A DNA stretch of 64,000 bases from NCBI GenBank assembly GCA_000802095.1, contig JUEB01000020.1, forward strand, positions 62,001 to 126,000. The letters run 5' to 3'. Each line of letters opens with the position of its first letter. Within the stretch, counting starts at the first letter, position 1. The notes beneath the pieces are model-generated. The model had not been told where the DNA came from. It did no database searches and saw only the letters and a program-made list of their open reading frames with translations. This document shows positions 41,151-49,077 of this stretch, piece after piece. Origin of the DNA: Peptococcaceae bacterium BICA1-7. GTDB taxonomy: Bacteria; Bacillota; Desulfotomaculia; Desulfotomaculales; Desulfocucumaceae. A program made the position numbers and the translations under genes.

Positions 41151-41900
41151 ATGACAGGAGATAAGAAACTGATAACCGCCCAATTTCTTGCCGAAGCCCT
41201 GGATCTGTCTGTGGAAACAATTTGGAGATACACAAGAGAGAAAAAAATTCCCTACGTTGAATTAAGGAACAAGCAATACCGCTATAAACTTGATGATGCA
41301 ATCAGGGCGCTAACTGATTCAACTGTTCAGGAAAAGGCAGTTGAATACAAAACTAAGCCCACTAAAAAGCTTACTTATCAGGATTATCTGGAACTACCGG
41401 AGGAACCAGGCTATCGTTTCGAGATCCTCGATGGCATGTTAATTAAAGACCCATCACCTAATGTGATACACCAACGAGTTTCCCGTCGTCTCCAACGGAT
41501 CCTGGAAGATTATTTTTGGGAAGTCGATCCCCAGGGTGAAATATTTAATGCGCCCTTGGATGTGACCTTCCATGACGTTACCGTAGTCCAGCCGGACGTG
41601 TTCTACGTGTCGGGGGAACAAAAACAGATCGTGAAAGATGCTCGCATTGATGGTCCGCCCACATTGGTGGTTGAAGTCCTGTCTCCTTCCAGCAGTCGCA
41701 AGGACCGGCTACAAAAATTGCGTATTTACCAGGGAGTCCAAGTCCAGCACTATTGGCTTGTCAATCCGGAGGAAAAAACACTCGAATGCTTCTCCCTCCG
41801 GAATGGCGTGTACGCCCTGGTTGCAGCCGGAATGGACGAAGACATTGTTGAACACCCAAGTTTTACCGGACTAGCGATTGCACTAAAAGGCCTGTGGTAG
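41151..41900 (+). CDS. Uma2-family endonuclease-like protein with N-terminal HTH
   Basis: A 249-aa protein; the ATG behind GGAGGTGATATT was chosen over a longer upstream frame. Residues 1-50 form an excisionase/MerR-like HTH (LITAQFLAEALDLSVETIWR, KKIPYVELRNKQYRYKLDDAI). The rest is a Uma2 (DUF820) PD-(D/E)xK fold: YRFEILDGMLIKDPSPN, VVQPDVFYVSGE, PTLVVEVLSPSSSRKDR and YWLVNPEEKTLECF. Uma2 proteins are widespread with unknown substrate; a fused DNA-binding domain suggests a DNA target. Codon usage and lower GC than the neighbours hint at transfer. Confidence 0.85.
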   Translation: MTGDKKLITAQFLAEALDLSVETIWRYTREKKIPYVELRNKQYRYKLDDAIRALTDSTVQEKAVEYKTKPTKKLTYQDYLELPEEPGYRFEILDGMLIKDPSPNVIHQRVSRRLQRILEDYFWEVDPQGEIFNAPLDVTFHDVTVVQPDVFYVSGEQKQIVKDARIDGPPTLVVEVLSPSSSRKDRLQKLRIYQGVQVQHYWLVNPEEKTLECFSLRNGVYALVAAGMDEDIVEHPSFTGLAIALKGLW

Positions 41901-42002
41901 TTTATTGTGTAAGTGTGTTTTACTATCAACAAGTAAAAAATTAAGGGCCAGGCACCCCGGTGATTTTTTGAAATTTTGTTATATAATTCGGTAAGACAAC
42001 AA

Positions 42003-42031
42003 AAAAACGGAGATTAACCAATAACCTCCGT
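42003..42031 (-). terminator. Intrinsic terminator after pgsA
   Basis: On the minus strand ACGGAG / CTCCGT with inner AT pairing is followed by seven T. It lies beyond the heptad repeat that follows pgsA. Confidence 0.85.
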
Positions 42032-42058
42032 CAAGACTATTTCCTTAAAAGGCAAACA

Positions 42059-42112
42059 TGGAATGCCCAATCTATTCTGACTCCTGTATTCTGACTTCTG
42101 TCTCCCGACCGC
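42059..42112. repeat. Heptad-repeat arm (copy R3)
   Basis: GGAATGCCCAATCT then 7-bp units ATTCTGA CTCCTGT ATTCTGA CTTCTGT CTCCCGA CCGC. Single arm only. It ends 22 bp from the pgsA stop codon. Confidence 0.75.
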
Positions 42113-42134
42113 AAAGCAGTACCCGTAAGCATTG

Positions 42135-42665
42135 TCAGTATCCGTCGTTCTTTATAACCGACCAACTGCGGTAGAAGTATTCCCAGCCCGACCAGATGGT
42201 GAAAAATACCGCCACCCCCATGGCTACATAGCCCAATAATAGGGGCAAATCCCTTATAAAAAGAGCCACTATGGCCACTATCTGGGTAACTGTTTTCACC
42301 TTGCCTATCCACCTGGCGGCGATTATATTTCCGTCGGCGGCAGCCAGCGCCCTTAAGCCGGTTATTGCAAACTCCCGGCCTATTATTATAAGGGCCACCC
42401 AGGCGGGCAGGCGCTGCAGCTCCACCAGCACCAGGAGGGCGGCGGAAACAAGCAGCTTGTCCGCCAGCGGGTCCATCAGCTTGCCCAGGTTGGTAACCAT
42501 TTTTTTCTTCCTGGCAATATAGCCGTCCAGCCCGTCGGTACTGGCCGCCAGTATGAATATAGCAGCCGCTATATATTCTCCGTATGGTATTCTAAGTGCC
42601 ACCACAGCCACAAATACAGGTATAAGAAATATCCTTACCAGTGTAACCCTGTTTGGAAGGTTCAC
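42135..42665 (-). CDS. pgsA: CDP-diacylglycerol-glycerol-3-phosphate 3-phosphatidyltransferase
   Basis: Integral membrane enzyme that makes phosphatidylglycerol phosphate from CDP-diacylglycerol and glycerol-3-phosphate. At 176 aa with several membrane helices it has the usual size. The CDP-alcohol phosphotransferase motif is clear: STDGLDGYIARKKKMVTNLG followed by KLMDPLADKLLV. MNLPNRVTLVRIFLIPVFV is the typical N-terminus. Start overlaps the rimO stop by 4 bp (ATGA), so translation is coupled. Confidence 0.95.
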   Translation of the reverse strand: MNLPNRVTLVRIFLIPVFVAVVALRIPYGEYIAAAIFILAASTDGLDGYIARKKKMVTNLGKLMDPLADKLLVSAALLVLVELQRLPAWVALIIIGREFAITGLRALAAADGNIIAARWIGKVKTVTQIVAIVALFIRDLPLLLGYVAMGVAVFFTIWSGWEYFYRSWSVIKNDGY

Positions 42666-44011
42666 GGCGTCAGCACCCCCCTTAATCCGTAATCAAAGCC
42701 CCTGGTGACTCTAACATTGACAAACTGCCCCGGCTGTATACCGCCCCTGCCGGACGGTGTAAAAATGACCGACCCGTCCACCTCGGGGGCGTCCCCTTCA
42801 GTTCTGCCGTAATACAGCCTGGCCCGGCCCGGCCTTTTAGCATCCACCATGACCTGGACCACGGATCCAACACTGGACCGGTTCAGGCTGAGCGATATGC
42901 CCTTCTGAAGAGACATAAGCCTGTGGTACCTGTATTCCTTAACCTCTTCTGAAACCGTATCCCCCATCAGCGCGGCCGGAGTCCCCTCTTCGGGGCAGAA
43001 TTTGAAAACCCCCAGCCTTTCAAAGCGTGTCTCCTCCACAAAACTGTACAGCTCTTCAAACCGGGCCTCATCCTCACCGGGAAAGCCCACAATAAACGTG
43101 GTGCGCAGAGTAAGTCCCGGTATGGCTTCCCGGAGCTGGTGAATAAGCCTCTTTATCTGGTCTGAGCCGCCTCTGCGGTTCATTTGCCTGAGAATTGCTT
43201 CGTTTATATGCTGCAGGGGAAGGTCCACATACTTGCAGATATTCTCCTCCCGGCCCATAACTCTCAATAGCTCCGGGGTGAATCCGGTGGGATAGCAGTA
43301 CATAACCCTTATCCAGGGAACCCCCAGGGCGGCCAGGCGCTCCAGCAGCTCAGCCAGCATTGGGCGTCTGTAAAGGTCTGTACCGTAAGCGGTGGTGTCC
43401 TGGGCCACCAGTATTATTTCTTTAACCCCTCCGGCCACCAGGCCCGAGACCTCGTCCTCCAGCACCTCCATCGGCCTGCTCCGGTAATTGCCCCGGATTC
43501 CCGGGATGGCACAGTATGTGCAGCGGTTGCTGCAGCCGTCGGCTATCTTGACGTAGGCCCAGTGAGCGGGAGTGGCCAGCTTCCGGTTCATTACCCGGCC
43601 GTAGTCAAATCCGGGGCTGCCCAGGGCGCAGGGGCGCTCTCCGTTCATTACCGCCTCCACCAGAGAGGCCACCCTCTCTATTTCCCCGGTACCCAGTATC
43701 CCGTCTATTTCGGGCATTTCCGCCAGGAGTTCCTGACCGTGGCGCTGGGCCAGACACCCGGCCACCAGCAGCCCTTTAAGGCGGCCCTCTTTTTTCAGCC
43801 CGGCGGTTTTAAAAATTGTTTCCAGAGCCTCTTCCTTGGCCGGGGTAATAAACCCGCAGGTATTTATAATAACAACATCGGCCTCACCGGCCGAGGCTAC
43901 TATTTCATACCCGGAATCGGACAGCAGGCCCAGCATTATTTCAGTATCCACCAGGTTTTTGGAGCACCCCAGGCTGATTATACCAACCCTGGGAGCCCTA
44001 TGATCAATCAC
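42662..44011 (-). CDS. rimO: Ribosomal protein S12 methylthiotransferase RimO
   Basis: Radical-SAM enzyme that methylthiolates an Asp of ribosomal protein S12. At 449 aa it has the full layout: UPF0004 domain with RVGIISLGCSKNLVDTEIM, INTCGFI and VAGCLAQRH (three Cys for the auxiliary cluster), the radical-SAM motif IADGCSNRCTYCAIPGIRG (CxxxCxxC), and a C-terminal TRAM domain. The phrase CSKNLVDTE marks RimO rather than MiaB. It is coupled to pgsA downstream. Confidence 0.96.
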   Translation of the reverse strand: MIDHRAPRVGIISLGCSKNLVDTEIMLGLLSDSGYEIVASAGEADVVIINTCGFITPAKEEALETIFKTAGLKKEGRLKGLLVAGCLAQRHGQELLAEMPEIDGILGTGEIERVASLVEAVMNGERPCALGSPGFDYGRVMNRKLATPAHWAYVKIADGCSNRCTYCAIPGIRGNYRSRPMEVLEDEVSGLVAGGVKEIILVAQDTTAYGTDLYRRPMLAELLERLAALGVPWIRVMYCYPTGFTPELLRVMGREENICKYVDLPLQHINEAILRQMNRRGGSDQIKRLIHQLREAIPGLTLRTTFIVGFPGEDEARFEELYSFVEETRFERLGVFKFCPEEGTPAALMGDTVSEEVKEYRYHRLMSLQKGISLSLNRSSVGSVVQVMVDAKRPGRARLYYGRTEGDAPEVDGSVIFTPSGRGGIQPGQFVNVRVTRGFDYGLRGVLTP

Positions 44012-44048
44012 ACATCACACATCCCACATCTCACTTTGCATTTCTCAA

Positions 44049-44546
44049 TTAAAAAGTTCTCATATTGACAAACTGAAGGGGTATCTCCCAGTCCCTGTCC
44101 TTTATAAGCTGGATCACTTGCTGCAGGTCATCCCTGTTTTTCCCGGTCACCCGCACCTGATCCTCCTGGATGCTGGCCTGCACCTTAAGTTTGGCTTCTT
44201 TTACCAGCTTTACTATTTCCTTGCCCAGCTCCTTGTCCACCCCCTGGACAACCTCAGCCTTCTGACGGACGGTGTCCCCGGCAGCCTTCTCTATTTTGCC
44301 GTACCGAAAAGACTTTAGATTAATTCCCCTTTTAACGGCCTTGGCCTCAAGTATGTCCATCACGCTTTTCAGCTTAAAATCATTGTCAGCGTGCATTATA
44401 ATACCGCCGTCGCTAAATTCCACGCTGCACTTGCTGCCCTTGAAATCAAACCTGCTTCTTATTTCCTTCACAACCTGGTTGATGGTGTTGTCAATCTCCT
44501 GCAAATCAACCTTGGATACTATATCAAAACTGTTTTCCTTAGACAA
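44049..44546 (-). CDS. YajQ family nucleotide-binding protein (DUF520)
   Basis: A 165-aa YajQ/DUF520 protein with two ferredoxin-like halves. [20 protein letters not shown] at the start and [20 protein letters not shown] in the middle are typical. Some members bind tRNA, GTP or cyclic-di-GMP; the role here cannot be set from sequence. It starts at TTG behind GGAGGTGCC. It lies upstream of rimO on the same strand. Confidence 0.93.
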   Translation of the reverse strand: MSKENSFDIVSKVDLQEIDNTINQVVKEIRSRFDFKGSKCSVEFSDGGIIMHADNDFKLKSVMDILEAKAVKRGINLKSFRYGKIEKAAGDTVRQKAEVVQGVDKELGKEIVKLVKEAKLKVQASIQEDQVRVTGKNRDDLQQVIQLIKDRDWEIPLQFVNMRTF

Positions 44547-44716
44547 ACCGGCACCTCCGAAACATATTACTACCCTATTTTAAACTATTATCGACATATT
44601 TAAAACATTTAATATGGCTAAGCAGTCTATATACAGATATTTTAAAAAAAATTAGAAGCTCAGAAGGATTTTGAAGATAAATATCGAAAGTTCTAACAAT
44701 TAGATGGGGTGGTGGC

Positions 44717-45070
44717 ATGACCCAGTCTCCTGCTGATTTAAAACAGTCAATAATGCGTATTTACAACAATGTAAACCAGGAAATGTTTGAAATTGGTGTA
44801 AAGCGCCTGCGTGTGGACATAGTGGGCACAAAGATAGTCATATTGGCCGAACATCGCCGGATTCCCGGCTTGAAGGCCCTGGATATGATCAACCGCCAGG
44901 TTACCCGCATGACCGACGTAGCCCTGCTGGATGAAAACAAGCAGAGGCTTAAAGAAAGTTTTGAGGCCGGGCTGGGAATAAAAATAAGAACTGTTTTGAA
45001 AGACTACGACCCTGTCCAGGAAGTAGCTGCCACAGTGGTGGTTCTTTACGAGCCCATCAATGAGACCTGA
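44717..45070 (+). CDS. DUF2294 family protein
   Basis: A 117-aa protein that I assign to DUF2294, a family of unknown function in Firmicutes and some other bacteria. The stretch SIMRIYNNVNQEMFEIGVKR (N-terminal helix), VDIVGTKIVILAEHRRIPGL and a final DYDPVQEVAATVVVLYEPI support this. It has no membrane segment. GGGGTGGTGGC precedes the ATG. It stands alone, diverging from yajQ and upstream of the NIF3/Gate unit. Confidence 0.7.
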   Translation: MTQSPADLKQSIMRIYNNVNQEMFEIGVKRLRVDIVGTKIVILAEHRRIPGLKALDMINRQVTRMTDVALLDENKQRLKESFEAGLGIKIRTVLKDYDPVQEVAATVVVLYEPINET

Positions 45071-45140
45071 TATAAACAGCCTTCAGGGGGAATGTGTCCC
45101 CTGTGGCAATGTATCCTCTATACTGCATTGAGGGGCGTCA

Positions 45141-45169
45141 TTGGGAAGTAAATAAAACCATAATAAAAT
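45141..45169 (+). promoter_or_regulatory. Sigma-A promoter of the NIF3/Gate leader
   Basis: TTGGGA and TAAAAT are 17 nt apart. It would start transcription near 45176, just ahead of a GC-rich structured leader. Confidence 0.65.
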
Positions 45170-45173
45170 AAGT

Positions 45174-45330
45174 GGTCTTCGTTTCAGGCTTTTTTCCGGC
45201 AAAACCGGAAAGGAACCGGGCGGCGGCCGAAGGCCGGCCAGGTGGCGGGAGCCCCAAAGGGAACCCACAAACCGCCGGTTTAAGGGTAGCGAGATAGATT
45301 CGCCTGCTCTTAAACCGGCGTTTTTTATTT
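45174..45330 (+). ncRNA. GC-rich riboswitch-like leader of the NIF3/Gate operon
   Basis: The RNA has hairpins TTCCGG-CAAAA-CCGGAA and CGGCC-GAA-GGCCG, then a long terminator: CGCCGGTTTAAG (45273-45284) pairs perfectly with CTTAAACCGGCG (45309-45320), extended by GGTAGCGA with TTCGC(C)TGCT, and ends in T6. Upstream AACCGG(G)CGG (45213-45222) can pair with CCGCCGGTT, which would break the terminator. This gives two exclusive folds. I could not match it to a known riboswitch class. It fills the gap of about 300 bp before the operon. Confidence 0.6.
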
Positions 45331-45378
45331 TTCTGTGGCAAAGATGCTTAAGTATGCAAAAGAAAGGAGGTGTAAAAT

Positions 45379-46437
45379 ATGATACCCTTATCAAATAAAC
45401 AGGGGAGGAATGAAATGGAAAGACATATCACCACAGCCAGCGATGTATCCAAAGCGCTTAACACCATTACCGGGGGACGGCTCCCGTTAAATCTAGCGGA
45501 CCTTTTTTCAGGGAAAAACCCCTTTGTGGTAATCAAATCATCAAATATCCCGGGCAAGGAGGTTATTGAAATACCTGGCCTTGTTTTCGGGGACCCGGGG
45601 CAGCCGGTGAAAAAGCTGGCTGTGCTGATGACTCTCACAGAAACGGCCATTGAGCTGGCCGGAGCCACCGGGGTGGATGCCATCGTGGCCCACCACCCCA
45701 TAGCCGATGCCGCCAGCTGCGGTGGAGTTACACTTAAAAATTACCTGGGATTATACAATATTGCCGCCTTTGAGCTGCATGAGGCCTTCCACGGACTTCA
45801 TCCCGGGCTATCCTTACTGCACGGCCACCGGGCCTTCAGGGTAGAAATCGCCTACGGGGGAATACCAGGCAATATAATGTATGTGGGCAAGGCCCTGCCC
45901 GAGGTAAAAACGCTGGGAGACATGCTGTGCCGGCTTAACACCCTTATGTGTATGGATGAGGAGCGAAGCATGCTCAATATGGAGCGTGAGGTGCGCAACT
46001 GCCGGGCCATGGAAGAAACAAACGTGGCCACGGGGGGGAAAATACTGTGCGGGCTCCCGGACAGCACGGTGGAAACTGTTCTGCACATATTCCCCCATAC
46101 CGGCTTTACACCCGACCAGATGGAGCAGGCTCTCCGGGAACACCCGGAAATAGACACAGTGATTGCCTCCATCAGCCGGGTTCCGGATGGACACCCTCTT
46201 TCTGCAAAAGCTGAGGAACTGGGCCTGAATTTTGTGGTAGGCAATTCCCACGCCATGGAAATATCCGAAAACGGGCTGCCGCTGGCGCTGGCCCTTCAGA
46301 AACTACTTCCGGAAGTAGAAGTGGTCATCTACCGGGAAAGGTACACATCAACCCCGCTAAAGGACTTCGGATCCACCCACATCCAGGCATACGCTAATAT
46401 GATTGCAGAGGACTACTTATTAAAAAAAAGGGGGTAG
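45379..46437 (+). CDS. NIF3-like protein, diverged paralogue
   Basis: A 352-aa NIF3/DUF34-type protein. VDAIVAHHPIADAAS near residue 110 and VVGNSHAMEISENGLPLAL near residue 290 match the two metal-ligand regions of the family. Two starts are possible: the annotated ATG after GGAGG, or an in-frame ATG 12 codons later after GGGGAGGA (MERHITTASDVSKAL). The region between the motifs is unlike the 4.9-5.9 kb copy, so it is a distant paralogue. It is 6 bp upstream of a Gate-domain transporter and behind a structured leader, so the two proteins probably work together. Confidence 0.8.
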   Translation: MIPLSNKQGRNEMERHITTASDVSKALNTITGGRLPLNLADLFSGKNPFVVIKSSNIPGKEVIEIPGLVFGDPGQPVKKLAVLMTLTETAIELAGATGVDAIVAHHPIADAASCGGVTLKNYLGLYNIAAFELHEAFHGLHPGLSLLHGHRAFRVEIAYGGIPGNIMYVGKALPEVKTLGDMLCRLNTLMCMDEERSMLNMEREVRNCRAMEETNVATGGKILCGLPDSTVETVLHIFPHTGFTPDQMEQALREHPEIDTVIASISRVPDGHPLSAKAEELGLNFVVGNSHAMEISENGLPLALALQKLLPEVEVVIYRERYTSTPLKDFGSTHIQAYANMIAEDYLLKKRG

Positions 46438-46443
46438 TACACC

Positions 46444-47556
46444 ATGACAAATCCGGAAGAAAAAAAGAGAGAAATAACTAAAATTGAATATGTCGGCATC
46501 ACCCTTGTGGTTCTGTCTTTGGTGGGGCTCTTTTTCAAGCCCGCATTAATCGCCGGAGTGTTTGACGCCATGGTGACTAACGCCTATATAATATTCAAGA
46601 CCTTTCTCTTCGGTAACTGGAACAACGGCGTCTGGTCCCCCTCCACTGTGGGCGTGGCCATAATTGTTAGTGTCATGGTAGGTAGAATACTGGAGCGCCT
46701 CGGCTTCACCGATGCACTAATAAGGATTTTTGTGCCCTTCACCAGGCTCTTCGGCGTAAATTCCGCCGTTGTGATTCCAGCCGTCTATAATATTCTCGGA
46801 GATATCAATGCCGCCGGAAGAATTGCCGGCCCCATACTGATAAAGGCCGGAGCAACCAAAGATGAACAGAAAATAGCCATTGCCACCATGGTGCAGTCCC
46901 AGCAGTCCTTTTCCACATTTATGCTGGGACTGCTGGCCATGACCACGGTGGGGATCAAGGTCTTTCCCGTTATATTCCTGGCCATGTTCCTGCCTCTGAT
47001 CATTATGCCGCCCCTTCTGCGCTTTACAATATATAGGCAAACCAAAGCTGTGAAGCTGGATGAACTCCCTCACTTCACACCGAAAACAGCCGCCCTGCCG
47101 ACTATTTTCGGTGCGGCCAGGGAAGGCGCAGAGCTGCTATTCCTGCTCATCATTCCCGCCGGAGTTGTTATTTACGCCATTATAGGGGGCCTTGACTTCC
47201 TGGGCTACTGGGCTCCGGTGAAAGGGGCGCTTACCGCTATGCTCACCGCCCTCTCCATCCACCCCGAAACCGGGATACTGTCTATACTGGTATCACCCAC
47301 CCTGGCCATGGGCATATTGAAGTCCACTGTGGCCGCCAACCCTGCCGCCATAAGCCCTCAGCTGGTTATAGGCTCCTTTGTGCTGGCCTGTTCCGGCTTC
47401 CCCTTCTCGGTTATTTTCGGGCAAATACCGGCAGTCTGGGCCGGATGCACCGACTTAAACGAAAAAGAGGCCATGGGGGCCGCAGTCCTGGGAGCATTAT
47501 TAAAGCTTTTGTCCGCAGGAGTTGTAGCCGGGCTGCTATTCCGCTTTTTTATCTAA
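46444..47556 (+). CDS. Nucleoside-recognition (Gate) domain membrane protein
   Basis: A 370-aa polytopic membrane protein with about 8-9 hydrophobic helices (e.g. GITLVVLSLVGLFFKPALI, VGVAIIVSVMVGRILERL, ELLFLLIIPAGVVIYAIIGG). It fits the Gate/nucleoside-recognition superfamily, whose members include SpmA/SpmB, FeoB C-domains and nucleoside transporters. The substrate is not known from sequence. It follows the NIF3-like gene after 6 bp and ends before a strong terminator, so the two form a two-gene operon. Confidence 0.85.
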   Translation: MTNPEEKKREITKIEYVGITLVVLSLVGLFFKPALIAGVFDAMVTNAYIIFKTFLFGNWNNGVWSPSTVGVAIIVSVMVGRILERLGFTDALIRIFVPFTRLFGVNSAVVIPAVYNILGDINAAGRIAGPILIKAGATKDEQKIAIATMVQSQQSFSTFMLGLLAMTTVGIKVFPVIFLAMFLPLIIMPPLLRFTIYRQTKAVKLDELPHFTPKTAALPTIFGAAREGAELLFLLIIPAGVVIYAIIGGLDFLGYWAPVKGALTAMLTALSIHPETGILSILVSPTLAMGILKSTVAANPAAISPQLVIGSFVLACSGFPFSVIFGQIPAVWAGCTDLNEKEAMGAAVLGALLKLLSAGVVAGLLFRFFI

Positions 47557-47612
47557 CAGCAGAAAAAGAACGGCGCCCTCTGCTTTTGGCGCCATGGACA
47601 AGATATACTTTT

Positions 47613-47639
47613 TAACGGCTTTCAGCCGTTCTTTTTTTT
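47613..47639 (+). terminator. Intrinsic terminator of the NIF3/Gate operon
   Basis: AACGGCT-TTC-AGCCGTT then eight T. A second hairpin, GGCGCC..GGCGCC, lies just upstream. Confidence 0.92.
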
Positions 47640-47640
47640 G

Positions 47641-48123
47641 CTAAAGCGCTTTTAAAAATTTGTCGTGCACTGCCCCGGCCAGAAGGATGATAAACTTTCC
47701 CCTTCCCTCCCAGTATACAGGCACGTCCGGCCTGCCCAGAGGGATATCGTAACCCTTGCCCCGCTCGTTAACCAAACGTACCCCCAGGGTATCGCTTAAA
47801 ACTCCCGGGTCAAGTATTAGGTTGGTTTCCAGTATCAGGGAAAACTCCTCCGGTATTTCCGGGAGATCTATATACTTACCGGGCCTGGCCTCAATGGGCC
47901 CCAAACCAGCCGGAAAAGATGTGAGGGTATAAAAAAAATCCCTTCCCAAACCGGCCACCCTCTTTGCGCCGGTGGCAATAAAGGAAAATCCGTACCTGTC
48001 ATTGCCCTCCGAACCGGGAAAAACATTGCCGCCCGTTAAAAGAGCTGTTTTGAAGTAAGCCTCCTCCTTTACCGAGAGCGACTTTTCAGTATACAGCTCA
48101 ACCGCCACTTTCAAATCTTTCAC
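47641..48123 (-). CDS. Hypothetical protein downstream of phoU
   Basis: A 160-aa protein with no recognised domain, no membrane helix and no Cys motif. It appears to be mostly beta: FSLILETNLILDPGVLSDTL, VYWEGRGKFIILLAGAVHD. The start MKDLKVAVELYTEKSLSVKE lies behind GGGGGGTGAAAG. A terminator separates it from phoU upstream, so it may be an independent gene; no promoter was clear. It converges on the Gate transporter gene. Confidence 0.7.
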   Translation of the reverse strand: MKDLKVAVELYTEKSLSVKEEAYFKTALLTGGNVFPGSEGNDRYGFSFIATGAKRVAGLGRDFFYTLTSFPAGLGPIEARPGKYIDLPEIPEEFSLILETNLILDPGVLSDTLGVRLVNERGKGYDIPLGRPDVPVYWEGRGKFIILLAGAVHDKFLKAL

Positions 48124-48171
48124 CCCCCTTGTTTAGTTCGCCCTATAGAATATGAGGCAGGGGGCTGATTG

Positions 48172-48201
48172 GTGAAAAATAAAAGCCACCCCTTAGGGTG
48201 G
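48172..48201 (-). terminator. Intrinsic terminator between phoU and the hypothetical gene
   Basis: On the minus strand GCCACCC-TAA-GGGGTGGC is followed by TTTTATTTTT. Confidence 0.88.
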
Positions 48202-48251
48202 CGCAGCCTTAACAACAATAGACACTATCCAAAACACCCCCGGAGGCGGAA

Positions 48252-48306
48252 TAAGGAATGCCTGCTCCTTCTGACTCCTGTATTCTGTCTCCTGACTCCC
48301 GACCGG
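48252..48306. repeat. Heptad-repeat arm (copy R4)
   Basis: GGAATGCCTGCTC then units CTTCTGA CTCCTGT ATTCTGT CTCCTGA CTCCCGA CCGG. It ends 20 bp from the phoU stop codon, the same layout as the copy after pgsA. Confidence 0.78.
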
Positions 48307-48325
48307 GGTGTAATGCCCTTAAGTT

Positions 48326-48982
48326 TTAATTAAGCTCCCTTCTCTCGCCGGTGGCCAGGTATATGACGGCCTCCCCTATATTGGTGGCGTGGTCGGCAAT
48401 ACGCTCCAGGTAGCGGGAAACGTACAGCAGGTAGGCTCCCTGGGTAACCACCCCGGGGTCCTCGGCCATGCAGCAGATGGTATCCCTGAAAACATGGGAG
48501 AAAATAAAGTCAACCTGGTCGTCCATGGCGCACATCTCCCTGGCCTTGTTGACATCACGGTGCACATAGGCATCCAGCCCATCCTTGGCCATCTGCCTGG
48601 CCAGCCTGGCCATGCGGGGGATATCCTGCAGGGGCCGCAAGGCCATGGGGTGACCGGACAGGCACATGGTGGATCTGGCTATGTCCACCGAGTGATCGGC
48701 CATTCTTTCCAGGCTGGTCAATATTTTTATTCCGGTCACCGCCACCCGTAAGTCACTGGCTATGGGCTGCTGGGTGGCTATAAGCTTTATGCACTTATCC
48801 TCTATTTCGGTGAACAGCTCGTCAATCCGCTCGTCTCCCATGATCACTCCGGCGGCGGCGGTAACATCCTGGTTCATAAAGGCGTCCACCGAGTCAAAGA
48901 TAGCCTTCTCCACCAGCCCGCCCATGCGCAAAATATCATTCTGTATCTCTCTCAGTGATTTGTCAAACAGGTACCTGCCCAT
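48326..48982 (-). CDS. phoU: Phosphate transport system regulatory protein PhoU
   Basis: PhoU links the Pst phosphate transporter to PhoR signalling. At 218 aa it has the two three-helix bundles with the metal-binding motifs: ERIDELFTEIEDKCIKLIA and SLERMADHSVDIARS in the first half, and MAEDPGVVTQGAYLLYVSRYLERIADHATNIGEAVIYL (in blocks) in the second. It lies 95 bp downstream of phoR. No pst genes or PhoB/PhoP response regulator are in the window. Confidence 0.96.
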   Translation of the reverse strand: MGRYLFDKSLREIQNDILRMGGLVEKAIFDSVDAFMNQDVTAAAGVIMGDERIDELFTEIEDKCIKLIATQQPIASDLRVAVTGIKILTSLERMADHSVDIARSTMCLSGHPMALRPLQDIPRMARLARQMAKDGLDAYVHRDVNKAREMCAMDDQVDFIFSHVFRDTICCMAEDPGVVTQGAYLLYVSRYLERIADHATNIGEAVIYLATGERRELN

Positions 48983-49077
48983 ACCGGACTACCTCCCGTA
49001 ATATATTTTCTATCGGGATTTCAATAAGATAGTAATAAAAACATTTTTACACTCAAAATACTAAAAGGTAACATTTT

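Noticed and set aside
45083-45104. CAGGGG/CCCCTG hairpin after the DUF2294 gene as a terminator
   Set aside because: No T-run follows; it may be another GGGGACA-like repeat fragment.
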